Assembly (NCBI GenBank): GCA_000474255.1
Contig: BATO01000004.1
Location: 110,107 to 174,106 of the forward strand
Origin: Aquipseudomonas alcaligenes MRY13-0052
GTDB lineage: Bacteria > Pseudomonadota > Gammaproteobacteria > Pseudomonadales > Pseudomonadaceae
Reading direction: 5' to 3'
DNA: 64,000 bases
The notes under the pieces are model-generated. The model ran no database searches and was not told the origin of the DNA. It saw only the letters and a list, made by a program, of their open reading frames with translations. Below are positions 1-8,207 of this stretch, piece by piece. The position numbers and the translations under genes were made by a program. Numbering within the stretch: the stretch's first letter is position 1; each line of letters begins with the position of its first letter.

Positions 1-711
1 GATCATTTCAAAGGCATAGAAAAACTTGACGCTCAGCTGCCGATAGCAAATTTCTACTGTGTGAAAAATAAAGCGCAAAAGTCTGACCTAACAGACTCAT
101 TCCTTCACTACTGCGCTTTGAGAGACGGCGGTAAAGCTTTCTACCTTGAAAAGGGTGTTAAACGGAAATGGCTTAACGAGGGCGGCGCAGAGCGAGGCTC
201 TTCGGGCATTCAGATTCTTTGGCCGGACACCTCTAATGAAAATTTCAAGGATGCCCTTCGCAAATGCGATGCCGGCGAAAGCTTCAATAATGTTTCGTGT
301 GTCTTGAGATACTCGGTCAATGGTGGCGCGAGCTTCATGTGGCTAGGCGATCTTGAGACTGAGTTTATGGAAAGTATCGTAGATGATATTGAGCTTACAA
401 AAACAACTGTGGTTTTTGCATCTCACCATGGTAGAGCGTCTGGAAAGATTCCTGATTCTTGGCTAGAAAAAATAGATCCTCAAATTATCGTAATCGGTCA
501 AGCTCCATCGCGTCATCTTGACTACTACACTGGATACAACATTATTACCCAGAATAGAGCTGGCCATATTACAATGGACTGCGTGGGAGGCATGTTAGAT
601 ATATATGTCACAAATGAAAACTATGAGCGCGACTATCTTGAGGACCTTGGGAAGAGCCGATTCCCAGGGTACATAGGCTCGCTAGAGGTGGAGACTGAGT
701 ACACGCTCTGA
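1..711 (+). CDS. MBL-fold metallo-hydrolase, ComEC-like (C-terminal part, gene starts before the window)
   Basis: The frame is open from base 1 (DHFKGIEKL...) to the stop at 709-711, so the gene begins outside the window and 236 residues are visible. The first residues, DH followed by F-K-G, look like the end of the HxHxDH zinc motif, and a later SHHGR matches the distal metal histidine of MBL-fold hydrolases. An internal LGD (in WLGDLE) is also typical of ComEC/Rec2-like MBL domains. Substrate unknown. It is read in the same direction as the MBL/E2-E1-JAB pair at 2411-5826 but is separated from it by two minus-strand genes, so it may belong to another operon to the left. The call rests on motifs only. 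Confidence 0.6.
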   Translation, partial: DHFKGIEKLDAQLPIANFYCVKNKAQKSDLTDSFLHYCALRDGGKAFYLEKGVKRKWLNEGGAERGSSGIQILWPDTSNENFKDALRKCDAGESFNNVSCVLRYSVNGGASFMWLGDLETEFMESIVDDIELTKTTVVFASHHGRASGKIPDSWLEKIDPQIIVIGQAPSRHLDYYTGYNIITQNRAGHITMDCVGGMLDIYVTNENYERDYLEDLGKSRFPGYIGSLEVETEYTL

Positions 712-839
712 AAAGCCCCAGCCTCCCTTTGGGGTATCAAGCGCAGTGTGTGTAAAAGAACTACATGTTGCGCTTGATTTCAGTTGATTGCGGATGTGGC
801 CCGGCCTTCAGGATTCCCGCTCAACATAGAACCTGCGCT

Positions 840-1406
840 TTAGGGGCGATCAGTGTCAGGCGGTGAGGGTGTTGATACAGTGTCAACGAGCCGTGACGGC
901 TCACCAGTCCGCACCTGAGCACTCCTCGACTTCTCGATCCCCCAAACAGCTTTAGCCACCTCTTCAATCTTCGCCACGAATTTGTCGACGTTAAAGCCTG
1001 CGATAAATGCGAGCGCGAAGAAGCCGACCTCACTAGCCCCGGCATTTGAGCTCGACTCCAGAACGAGCAAGCCAGCCTTGAGAAACAAATAGCTAACTGC
1101 ACCGGCTATGGTGCTGGTGAGCGGGCGAATGAAATACCAGACATGCCAATCAGGATCCCAGCGCTTGTAGACGCACTTGTTCAGGTAGATAGCGCGGAAG
1201 CAATACAACGCGCCGCCTACATACGCGATAGCGCCACACATAAGCGGTACACGAAGCGGTGCATACGGCGCCGGCAGCCAGCCTAAGCCCATAGCCCCTA
1301 TTGAGTAGGTAGCAAAGACCAGCAATGCCGATAGGTAGGCGATGATGATCAAAATCATCTCGTTATGAGTTGGCGTAGTTTTTTCTTGCAAGCCGCTATC
1401 AGGCAT
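840..1406 (-). CDS. Predicted multi-pass membrane protein of unknown function
   Basis: I choose the ATG at 1406 because it overlaps the end of the upstream WYL regulator by 8 bp, which indicates translational coupling; an in-frame upstream start at 1496 would overlap far more. The 188-residue product has about four hydrophobic stretches: one near the N terminus (MILIIIAYLSALLVF), one at RVPLMCGAIAYVGG, one at WYFIRPLTSTIAG and one at GFFALAFIAGF. A polar C-terminal tail is predicted to be cytoplasmic. I recognise no family. Its cotranscription with a BrxR/CapW-like repressor suggests a link to the neighbouring conjugation cassette, possibly as a membrane-acting component, but that is inference. 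Confidence 0.6.
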   Translation of the reverse strand: MPDSGLQEKTTPTHNEMILIIIAYLSALLVFATYSIGAMGLGWLPAPYAPLRVPLMCGAIAYVGGALYCFRAIYLNKCVYKRWDPDWHVWYFIRPLTSTIAGAVSYLFLKAGLLVLESSSNAGASEVGFFALAFIAGFNVDKFVAKIEEVAKAVWGIEKSRSAQVRTGEPSRLVDTVSTPSPPDTDRP

Positions 1407-2280
1407 CTGGCTGTGTGCTCCCTGCAGGCAAGTGCTCTTCGATACGAAGCATGACGATCTGCTGGCTCTCGTCGACCGGATCACCAGGATTAACATTCAG
1501 GTTAAGGCGCTTATTTAGGTAATAGAGCTGTGGCTTGCGCGCGCGAATCTTGGTTTCTCCATTCACCATCTGATAGTCGTGCTCGATCGCGCGACGCTTG
1601 TTTTGCGGATAATGCGGATTAGCCCCGATGACCACGTCAACGTAGGTCTCCCACTCAATATCCGCGGGCACTGGTGAGGGAGGCGCATGGGCTTCAAGGA
1701 CTGAGGCAATCCGTCCCAGGACGAAGTCCTTGAAGATGTGAGCTTTGAAGCAGAACGCCCGTATATGCCATCGGAAGCCATCATGAGCAAAAGAGGCCGG
1801 GTAGATGGTTCGCAGCGTTGGCTCATCGAAATGTGTCATTGAGCGGTAGTCGATTGTCAGCGCGTCCCCCTTCTGAAGGGCCCTGATCAGGCTGATGAGA
1901 ATTTTCGAGTCAACCTGTCGGATAGGTGACGGCAGGCTTGCGATAGGCGGAGCCCATCCAATGAAGCTATCGCTGGCAGCAACAGTACCAATCTCTCGCC
2001 ATAACAGCTCATTGAGGTAGTGGCTGCTGTCCGAGCTTGTCAGTACGGGCTGGAAGGTGGGGGCTGCCACATAAGTTTTTTGCGTGCGGTCGTAGACCAT
2101 ATTGCCTGGTGCCATATCTTGATATGCCGCCAGGTCCAGCGATGCCTGGGGAACCGATATCCGGAAGAATGTCGTCAGGTCCGACCGGTTGAGGCGCCCC
2201 TCCCAGAACAGCCTGAAGTCAATGAATTCCAGGCGGCGATCCTGCCCCCAGCGGCCGGTGCGTGCGGTTGGGGTGCTCAT
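1399..2280 (-). CDS. WYL-domain transcriptional regulator, BrxR/CapW-like
   Basis: This 293-residue protein starts with a winged-helix region (RRLEFIDFRLFWEGRLNRSD, then an FRISVPQASLDL stretch) and continues with a WYL-type domain at about residues 128-195 (TIDYRS, FRWHIRAFCF, KDFVLGRI), followed by a C-terminal dimerisation-like segment. This layout and length match the BrxR and CapW repressors that control BREX and CBASS loci. Such proteins bind inverted repeats upstream of defence operons and are released by a ligand or damage signal. It is transcribed away from the MBL/E2-E1-JAB pair, so it probably controls that divergent promoter region as well as its own expression. Family membership is from sequence pattern; the regulatory role is inferred. 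Confidence 0.8.
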   Translation of the reverse strand: MSTPTARTGRWGQDRRLEFIDFRLFWEGRLNRSDLTTFFRISVPQASLDLAAYQDMAPGNMVYDRTQKTYVAAPTFQPVLTSSDSSHYLNELLWREIGTVAASDSFIGWAPPIASLPSPIRQVDSKILISLIRALQKGDALTIDYRSMTHFDEPTLRTIYPASFAHDGFRWHIRAFCFKAHIFKDFVLGRIASVLEAHAPPSPVPADIEWETYVDVVIGANPHYPQNKRRAIEHDYQMVNGETKIRARKPQLYYLNKRLNLNVNPGDPVDESQQIVMLRIEEHLPAGSTQPDA

Positions 2281-2410
2281 GGAAGTAAAGCCGTGCGATT
2301 TATGGGCATAAAAAATATTCGCATATTATGTAGACGGGTTGATTAACTATACGTATCTTAACCTGCGTGAAGGTTTTCTCAAGCTCGCACGGCAACCCGG
2401 GGAGGGACTT
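2281..2410. promoter_or_regulatory. Divergent promoter region between the WYL regulator and the MBL gene
   Basis: An AT-rich 130-bp spacer separates the two divergent units. A short inverted repeat, TGCGA at 2294-2298 and TCGCA at 2319-2323, lies near the WYL start and could be part of an operator, although five-base arms are weak evidence. The MBL gene has a good ribosome-binding site (GGGAGGGAC) just before its ATG at 2411, which is why I reject the upstream in-frame TTG at 2339. Confidence 0.3.
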
Positions 2411-3601
2411 ATGGCGGCGAAGATCACGTTTTTCCAAGTCGGCAATGGTGACATGACCCTCGTGAGGCTTGCCGACACAAGCGTCACGTCCATCCTTATC
2501 GACAGCAATATTCGCGTCGCGGCTGATGATCCGGACGATGAGACCCCTGACGTCGCCAGTGCGCTTCGAAAACGCCTACTGATTGATGCAAATTTGCGCC
2601 CTTATGTGGATGTGTTCCTTCTGAGCCATCCTGATCAGGATCATTGCCGTGGACTGGCCAAACACTTCTGGCTTGGAAAACCTGGCGATTACCCAGATGA
2701 CAACCTCCCACAGGCGGAGAAGCGCATCTTGATCCGAGAGCTATGGTCGTCCCCATTGATCTTCAAGCGCTGCTCGAAAAACCACACGCTTTGCGACGAT
2801 GCGAAGGCTTTTGACAAGGAGGCGCGTCGGCGGGTCGAGTATTGGAAGACCTATCGAAGCGCGGGAGATGGAAACCGCATTGTCATCATGGGAGAGGATG
2901 TCGACGGCAAGACCGATGGTCTAAGCCCCATCGTGATTAAGTCCGGCGAGAAATTCAGTTCGATCAATGGAAGCGACTATTCCGCATATTTCCGGGCACA
3001 CCTGCTCGCGCCTACACCGCATGACGATGACGCTGATCTTGAAGAGCGCCTCAGCAAAAACGAATCCAGCGTGATCATGAATATCGAGATCTCCTCTGCC
3101 GCTTACGCCAGCGCCAAAACTCGGTTTTTGGTGGGTGGCGACGCGGCGGTACTCATCTGGGAGCGCATGTGGGAGCGTTTCAAAAACACACCTGAAGTGC
3201 TTGAGTACGACCTGCTACTCGCGCCGCACCACTGCTCCTGGCGCACTCTGTCTTATGACAGCTGGTCCGAGAAAGGTGAGGACGCCGAGCTGAACGAGGG
3301 CGCGCGCAGTGCTCTAGGCCAGGCTCGCAGTGGTGCCACTATCGTTTCGAGTAGCAAAGAGATTCTCGATGACGAGATCGACCCGCCGAACATCCGTGCG
3401 AGGCGGGAGTACAAGTCCATTCTGAGCGATGTAGATGGATGGTTTGGGTGCACCGGAGATCTCAAGGATGAGGCCGTTATGGAGTTCACTGTGGAGCCAG
3501 GAGGCAAAGTCAAAAAGGCCGCTGTGGCTGCTGCGTTGGCCGGGACCACTACCACGTCCGTGGCGGCAGCTGCGGCACCTCGAGCCGGTAGTAGTAAATG
3601 A
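2411..3601 (+). CDS. MBL-fold metallo-hydrolase paired with an E2-E1-JAB protein
   Basis: The 396-residue product begins with FFQVGNGD, typical of ComEC-like MBL domains, and has the metal-binding motif SHPDQDH at residues 72-78, plus a later APHHCSW that provides the distal histidine and a GGDA segment. About 30 Ala/Thr/Ser-rich residues form a low-complexity C-terminal tail. It overlaps the next gene by 4 bp (ATGA), so the two are coupled. Enzymes of this fold hydrolyse phosphodiesters, esters or other bonds with two zinc ions; the substrate here cannot be told. MBL genes next to prokaryotic E1/E2/JAB genes have been noted in comparative studies of bacterial ubiquitin-like systems. Its exact role is unknown. 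Confidence 0.75.
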   Translation: MAAKITFFQVGNGDMTLVRLADTSVTSILIDSNIRVAADDPDDETPDVASALRKRLLIDANLRPYVDVFLLSHPDQDHCRGLAKHFWLGKPGDYPDDNLPQAEKRILIRELWSSPLIFKRCSKNHTLCDDAKAFDKEARRRVEYWKTYRSAGDGNRIVIMGEDVDGKTDGLSPIVIKSGEKFSSINGSDYSAYFRAHLLAPTPHDDDADLEERLSKNESSVIMNIEISSAAYASAKTRFLVGGDAAVLIWERMWERFKNTPEVLEYDLLLAPHHCSWRTLSYDSWSEKGEDAELNEGARSALGQARSGATIVSSSKEILDDEIDPPNIRARREYKSILSDVDGWFGCTGDLKDEAVMEFTVEPGGKVKKAAVAAALAGTTTTSVAAAAAPRAGSSK

Positions 3602-5826
3602 TCGAGTACTTTGTACTTGGCGAGCTGCTTGAGGCTCCTCAGGAGGCGGAGCTTTATCCCGAGACGGTGGCGCTTCTGAATGCTTTCCGTGCGTGCCCTT
3701 ACACAGAGGTTCGCGAACTGCGCTACGAGGCGACTGAATCATCTCGAACCGAGTACATTGTCATTGACGCGGGTGACGGCACAGTTGATGCCGATAACCC
3801 TGCCGGGATTCGTCGGCAAGAACGCCTTGCGATAAGTATCGATCCGCAGTACCGCGTTAAGGTGCTGGTTCATACCTTACGGAAGAATTTTCCGTCTCTC
3901 TCCCATCAGCACGCGAGAGTGCCTGGTCGCCCGCGGACCCTGTGTCTGTATGAGGCGGGCTGGGCGGCGGTTGAGCTGAGCTGGACAGCTCAACGCTTCA
4001 TAGCGCGAATGTTCTGGTGGCTCAGAGATTCGGCGCAACTAAAGTTGCACCGGGATGATCAGCCCCTGGAGCAGCTTTTCTACATGAGCCCCTACCAGCT
4101 GATCCTTCCGTCGAACTACGCGGAATACGCAACCGCAGATGGGAAAACGCTTTCGATTGGAAAAGTCAGCGTGGGTGAGTCCGTGATGCTGCGTGCCTTT
4201 CCGTCCAATGGCGCGGAATCGCAATCCAAAGCCATGCGGGTCGTATCCTTCTTGGTCCCACCAGTGGATTCTACTTCGGTGGTTAGCGCGCCAGAGACGC
4301 TGGGTGAGCTTGAGAATCAGCTTAAAGCCTGGGGCAGCGAGCTTGAGCAGCACCTGTATGAATATGTTTATGAAGCCATCTCAGAAGGAGTTTCGCCCTC
4401 AGCGGGCATAGGGGAAGGCATCCTAGTTCTTGTGGGGGTTCCCCGTACCAGGCAGGGTGATTCTGAGCGGATGGATGTATTGGGTTACATGATGCGGGCG
4501 TCTCTATTCGAGCTTGCTCAGGCGTTCGACATGCTCGGTCCCCGCGAGCCAGAAGGACATTATTTGCGCATTCAATTGGTTGGAGGGGGGCATGGAGCTG
4601 CTTGGCGATCTCTTGAGCTAGTACCTGTAGAGGTGCGCTGGGAACTTACAGCAAAGGCGGCGCGGGACCTATCGGCTATCTCAGCTGAAGAGCCCCAGTT
4701 CCATGCCGTTTTAGCCGGTGTAGGCGCACTTGGTAGTGCATTGGCAGACCTCTGGATTCGCCAGGGCTGGGGTAACTGGACGTACATAGACCCTGACCGC
4801 TTGATGCCACATAACCTCAGTCGCCATGTAGCGTTCGAGAATGGCATTGGTCATGCGAAAGTCGACGTCATGAAAAATCATGCAGCGAGCATCTACACAG
4901 AGGAGCCGCTACCTGCTGCTATCGCAAAGAGCATCCTGTCCCAAGACATAGATGTGCAGAGTGCCTTAAAAGAATCCCAGCTAGTCGTTGATGTAACGAC
5001 TACTCTCGAAGCGCCCCGACAGCTGGCTCGCGAGCCCAATGCCCCTCGCATAGCGAGTCTATTCCTGACACCTTCGGGATTATCCAGCGTGATGATTCTT
5101 GAGGATCAGGGTCGACAGCAGCGTGTTGATGGTTTGGAGGGTCAGTACTACCGCGCAATCCTCAGCAATGACTGGGGTAGTGAACACCTAGTAAATCACC
5201 TTGGAGATCGATGGGTAGGGGGCGGCTGCCGAGACATCTCAATGCGTATAGCCAGTGAGTGCATTCATCTTCACGCTGGCATTCTTTCACGGCAGCTGAG
5301 GCAATCAGTCGCGAAACCCGAAGCACGTATCTGCATCTGGAGTTATGACGAGCAATCGGGGGCAGTGGCCTCTCATGAAATCCCTGTTGCCAAAGTTTTC
5401 ACCGTGACCTCGAATGGCTGGACCATCAAATACGACGCTGCGTTCCTCGACAAGCTTAAGCGAGCACGTTCCGCAGCGCTGCCCAATGAGATTGGTGGCT
5501 CTATTGTGGGGGTGACCGATTTAAAGGCCCGAACACTCGTAATTGTCGACGTGCTGCCCACTCCTCCTGACAGTAAATCCAGTCCTGTCCATTTCATCAG
5601 AGGTGAGGAAGGGCAACAGACGGAGCTTGAGAAGGTGCTAGAAAGAACTGCACGCGTGGTGGACTACTTAGGCGAGTGGCATTCACATCCAGATGGCGTG
5701 TCAGCACAGCCTAGTAAAGAGGATGAGAGTCTACTCAATACGGTGCATCGCAAGATGAGCGCGGAGGGATTGCCTGCTCTGATGGTGATTGTCGCGAAAA
5801 ACGATATTTCTCTCTCTGTGCAGTAA
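3598..5826 (+). CDS. Triple-domain E2-like / E1-like (ThiF) / JAB peptidase protein
   Basis: This 742-residue protein carries three ubiquitin-pathway modules in one chain. An N-terminal E2-like region has a candidate catalytic cysteine at C116 (LCLYEAGW context). A ThiF/E1 adenylation domain starts near residue 368 with GVGALG at 374-379, then YIDPDR and NLSRH, and a candidate E1 cysteine at C544 (GGGCRD). A C-terminal JAB/MPN domain has E631, HSHP at 695-698 and SKED at 706-709, the metal-binding pattern of deconjugating peptidases. Comparable activities occur as separate or partly fused proteins in CBASS (Cap2/Cap3) and Bil systems. No ubiquitin-like protein or CD-NTase gene is visible nearby, so the conjugated target is unknown. 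Confidence 0.85.
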   Translation: MIEYFVLGELLEAPQEAELYPETVALLNAFRACPYTEVRELRYEATESSRTEYIVIDAGDGTVDADNPAGIRRQERLAISIDPQYRVKVLVHTLRKNFPSLSHQHARVPGRPRTLCLYEAGWAAVELSWTAQRFIARMFWWLRDSAQLKLHRDDQPLEQLFYMSPYQLILPSNYAEYATADGKTLSIGKVSVGESVMLRAFPSNGAESQSKAMRVVSFLVPPVDSTSVVSAPETLGELENQLKAWGSELEQHLYEYVYEAISEGVSPSAGIGEGILVLVGVPRTRQGDSERMDVLGYMMRASLFELAQAFDMLGPREPEGHYLRIQLVGGGHGAAWRSLELVPVEVRWELTAKAARDLSAISAEEPQFHAVLAGVGALGSALADLWIRQGWGNWTYIDPDRLMPHNLSRHVAFENGIGHAKVDVMKNHAASIYTEEPLPAAIAKSILSQDIDVQSALKESQLVVDVTTTLEAPRQLAREPNAPRIASLFLTPSGLSSVMILEDQGRQQRVDGLEGQYYRAILSNDWGSEHLVNHLGDRWVGGGCRDISMRIASECIHLHAGILSRQLRQSVAKPEARICIWSYDEQSGAVASHEIPVAKVFTVTSNGWTIKYDAAFLDKLKRARSAALPNEIGGSIVGVTDLKARTLVIVDVLPTPPDSKSSPVHFIRGEEGQQTELEKVLERTARVVDYLGEWHSHPDGVSAQPSKEDESLLNTVHRKMSAEGLPALMVIVAKNDISLSVQ

Positions 5827-5835
5827 CTTGCTCCG

Positions 5836-5856
5836 AAGCCGGGCGTTGCCCGGTTT
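5836..5856 (+). terminator. Hairpin after the E2-E1-JAB gene
   Basis: AAGCCGGGC, a GTT loop and GCCCGGTTT form a stable stem 10 bp after the stop codon. The T-run is short, so termination efficiency is uncertain, but the position fits the end of the MBL/E2-E1-JAB operon. Confidence 0.55.
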
Positions 5857-6015
5857 CAAGTGAAGAGAATTCAGCCAGCATCGAAAGGTAGTAGTTGGCC
5901 GAAAGGGGGCTTGGCTAGGGCATCGCAGGCCTAATCCACTAGGCTCCACCTCTCCATTAAGCGGCATATTATCGGCCAGCATAGAGATTGCTCAGCTCTC
6001 AGCCAGAGGCGCGCA

Positions 6016-7395
6016 ATGGATTGGATTCCACTTATCGCATCGACCGCACGCTTGATCGACTTGCATGACAGCAATCGTGCGGCTGGTCATGCCGCAAGCC
6101 AATATGACCTCTATCGCGAGACACGTGGAGGAAACCACGACGGGTTATGGCTTGATGTCGCATTGACGGTGATCGAATACCTACGTGAGCGTGAAAATGA
6201 GGTCGTAGGGGGCTTCATCTCGGGTACGGAAGTCCGCGAGGCGCTACAAAAAAGGATTGCCGGGCTAACTGAGGAGGATGTGAGGTTTGTCTTATCGGCA
6301 CTCACGACACCGGCGGAAATATGGTTTGTCGAGCGTATGGGAGACGGAAGCAGGCCGATCAACTCGACCAAGGAAACCCATCTCGTCGAGCGATCGCGAA
6401 CGGCAGACGCCTACCGCCTCGCACCAGCTGGACGGACTGCGGCAGGGTTAGCAGCAAACGTGCGCGACATTGCTTACATCGCAGGCTCCGCAAAGAATCT
6501 GCTTACGGCAATCAAGGCTCGCGACTTCTGGAAAATCACCGAGCTCTCGACAATCATCATCGATGTCCTGCGGACATTCAGGCTCGAAATTGAAACTCGC
6601 CGAGAAGGTGGACGCCGGGATGATGTTCAGGAGTTTTTCAAAGAGCGCGGCGAAGTAATCAAGGAGCAAATCGAAGAGGCAGCCCAGATTCTCGTGGAGG
6701 CCAATGAATTTCTCTCTCTCCAATCGACGCGGGACGAATTCCAAGTGTGGGTTGCCGCAATGGATCGGGCCGGAAAACCGTCCTTCGGCCACGGTTACGC
6801 TATTGAGCACTTACGGCGCGTTGCAGGGCAAACGCTAAAACTGCTGGAGTCATTCACTCAACTGGTCGAAGAGAGCCTCGCGGTAGACGGCAACGTGTTC
6901 CAGCCCGTTTCCTTCATCGACCTGTCTGCCTCTCTTGCCGCAAAACCATTCCAAGAGGGCCTGTATTTTGCGTTGATCCGGTCCTTCGGCCCGACACGGC
7001 TACGTCGCCCCATGCCGTGCCCCTTTGACTTCTTCGGGATCATCGAGCCTCGGCAGGTTGCTGATACCCGCGAAGAAGATGCGGACAGCGCTGGGGTGGA
7101 AGACCTCGGCATCCGGGCAATCAGCATCATTGCAGAGCATGGTGCGTCAATCCTCGCCGAATTACGTAAAGGCCCTCTTTCTCTAAAGACAGCTCTAAAA
7201 CGCGAGTGGATTCGGCTTGATACGAGCGGCATCAACGATCTTAGCGCTCTCGTGGGAACCTACTGCGACCCGTCGATGCTCGGAGCTGACTTAAATATTG
7301 TCGTCCGCCTCGGTGATGGCCGCGAGGTCTTTGAGGATGACAGGATCGGGCGACTGACATTCGATGAACTGATAATGGTCATGGAGGATGCGTAA
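6016..7395 (+). CDS. jetA: Wadjet component JetA (MukF/kleisin-like)
   Basis: This is the first gene of a four-gene operon with the order and sizes of Wadjet: a 459-residue acidic, mostly helical protein, then a ~270-residue protein, a giant SMC-like ATPase and a Toprim nuclease. JetA is the kleisin-like subunit that bridges the JetC heads. The N-terminal 150 residues look like a winged-helix region (IEYLRERENEVVGGFISG, LTEEDVRFVLSAL) and the middle is helical, as expected for MukF-like proteins. The stop TAA at 7393-7395 shares one base with the next ATG. The identity is inferred mainly from operon context because JetA proteins diverge strongly. I cannot assign the Wadjet subtype. Confidence 0.8.
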   Translation: MDWIPLIASTARLIDLHDSNRAAGHAASQYDLYRETRGGNHDGLWLDVALTVIEYLRERENEVVGGFISGTEVREALQKRIAGLTEEDVRFVLSALTTPAEIWFVERMGDGSRPINSTKETHLVERSRTADAYRLAPAGRTAAGLAANVRDIAYIAGSAKNLLTAIKARDFWKITELSTIIIDVLRTFRLEIETRREGGRRDDVQEFFKERGEVIKEQIEEAAQILVEANEFLSLQSTRDEFQVWVAAMDRAGKPSFGHGYAIEHLRRVAGQTLKLLESFTQLVEESLAVDGNVFQPVSFIDLSASLAAKPFQEGLYFALIRSFGPTRLRRPMPCPFDFFGIIEPRQVADTREEDADSAGVEDLGIRAISIIAEHGASILAELRKGPLSLKTALKREWIRLDTSGINDLSALVGTYCDPSMLGADLNIVVRLGDGREVFEDDRIGRLTFDELIMVMEDA

Positions 7396-8207
7396 TGGGC
7401 ATGGAAGACATGGGGCAAGTTGTCGCGTACTTACTTCGCCATCGCATCGTCGAGACGCGGTCGGCCAGCGGACGCAGCAACGACGAAGAGCGTGCAGTAG
7501 CGAAACTGCTGTTGTCGATGACGCCAGATGAGCGCCGCTCGCTTGACCGCATGTTCCTCGGTATGCGGCTCGTGTTCGTCGATTTTGACTGGGATGCCAT
7601 CCCTGCATTACCGAAAGGCGGGCGCGTTTTCCTGCTGGCCCGCGATATTGGAAAAGGCGAGCCGTCCAGCGTCCTTTCCCCCGAGGTTGTGATTGAGACC
7701 ATGAGAGAGAAAGGTAATGAGTCTGCCAGGGAGGCGGCTGCATGGTTCGTGCATCTATGGCTGATCCATCTCGACCTCATCTATACCAACCAAGGGCGCT
7801 CGCCATCTGAGTTGCAGACCTACCCGAAGGGGATGTTCGATTTCGATGTCTTTCTTGCACGAGTCCGAGAGCATTTCGAGGACTTGCGACAAGGCCTCGA
7901 TCGCAATGAAGTACCTGCTGATGCCGTGTTCAAGACCTTCGAGAAGGCCAGCCATGCAGAGGGGGGACGACGATGCAGGCGCTTCGTCAACCTTATGCTC
8001 GATGCTGGTCTCCTCACGACGATCGCTAAGGATGTTTACCAGCAAACTCTGCTCTCAGCATACGAAATCAAGAGAAATTACGAACGGGGTTTGCAGCACT
8101 TTGTTACGGACGCCGGCGCAAAGAAATACCTGCTGGCAACATCGATCCTGACCGGTACCGACAACACCATCGATGTCGATATGGAGGAGCAGGCAGCATG
8201 TCGCTGA
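7395..8207 (+). CDS. jetB: Wadjet component JetB (MukE-like)
   Basis: The 270-residue protein sits between JetA and JetC with a 1-bp overlap upstream and a 10-bp overlap downstream, so the three are translated as a unit. JetB proteins are MukE-like winged-helix subunits that bind the kleisin JetA and help the SMC dimer extrude plasmid DNA. The sequence is charged and helical (MTPDERRSLDRMF, VREHFEDLRQGLDRN), with no membrane segment. There is no short motif that identifies JetB by eye, so the call rests on size, position and coupling. Confidence 0.75.
   Translation: MGMEDMGQVVAYLLRHRIVETRSASGRSNDEERAVAKLLLSMTPDERRSLDRMFLGMRLVFVDFDWDAIPALPKGGRVFLLARDIGKGEPSSVLSPEVVIETMREKGNESAREAAAWFVHLWLIHLDLIYTNQGRSPSELQTYPKGMFDFDVFLARVREHFEDLRQGLDRNEVPADAVFKTFEKASHAEGGRRCRRFVNLMLDAGLLTTIAKDVYQQTLLSAYEIKRNYERGLQHFVTDAGAKKYLLATSILTGTDNTIDVDMEEQAACR

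Noticed and set aside
1399..5826. Labelling the first module as CBASS or BREX
   Set aside because: The regulator and the E2-E1-JAB domains resemble CBASS/BREX parts, but no CD-NTase, PglX, PglZ or CBASS effector is visible in the window.
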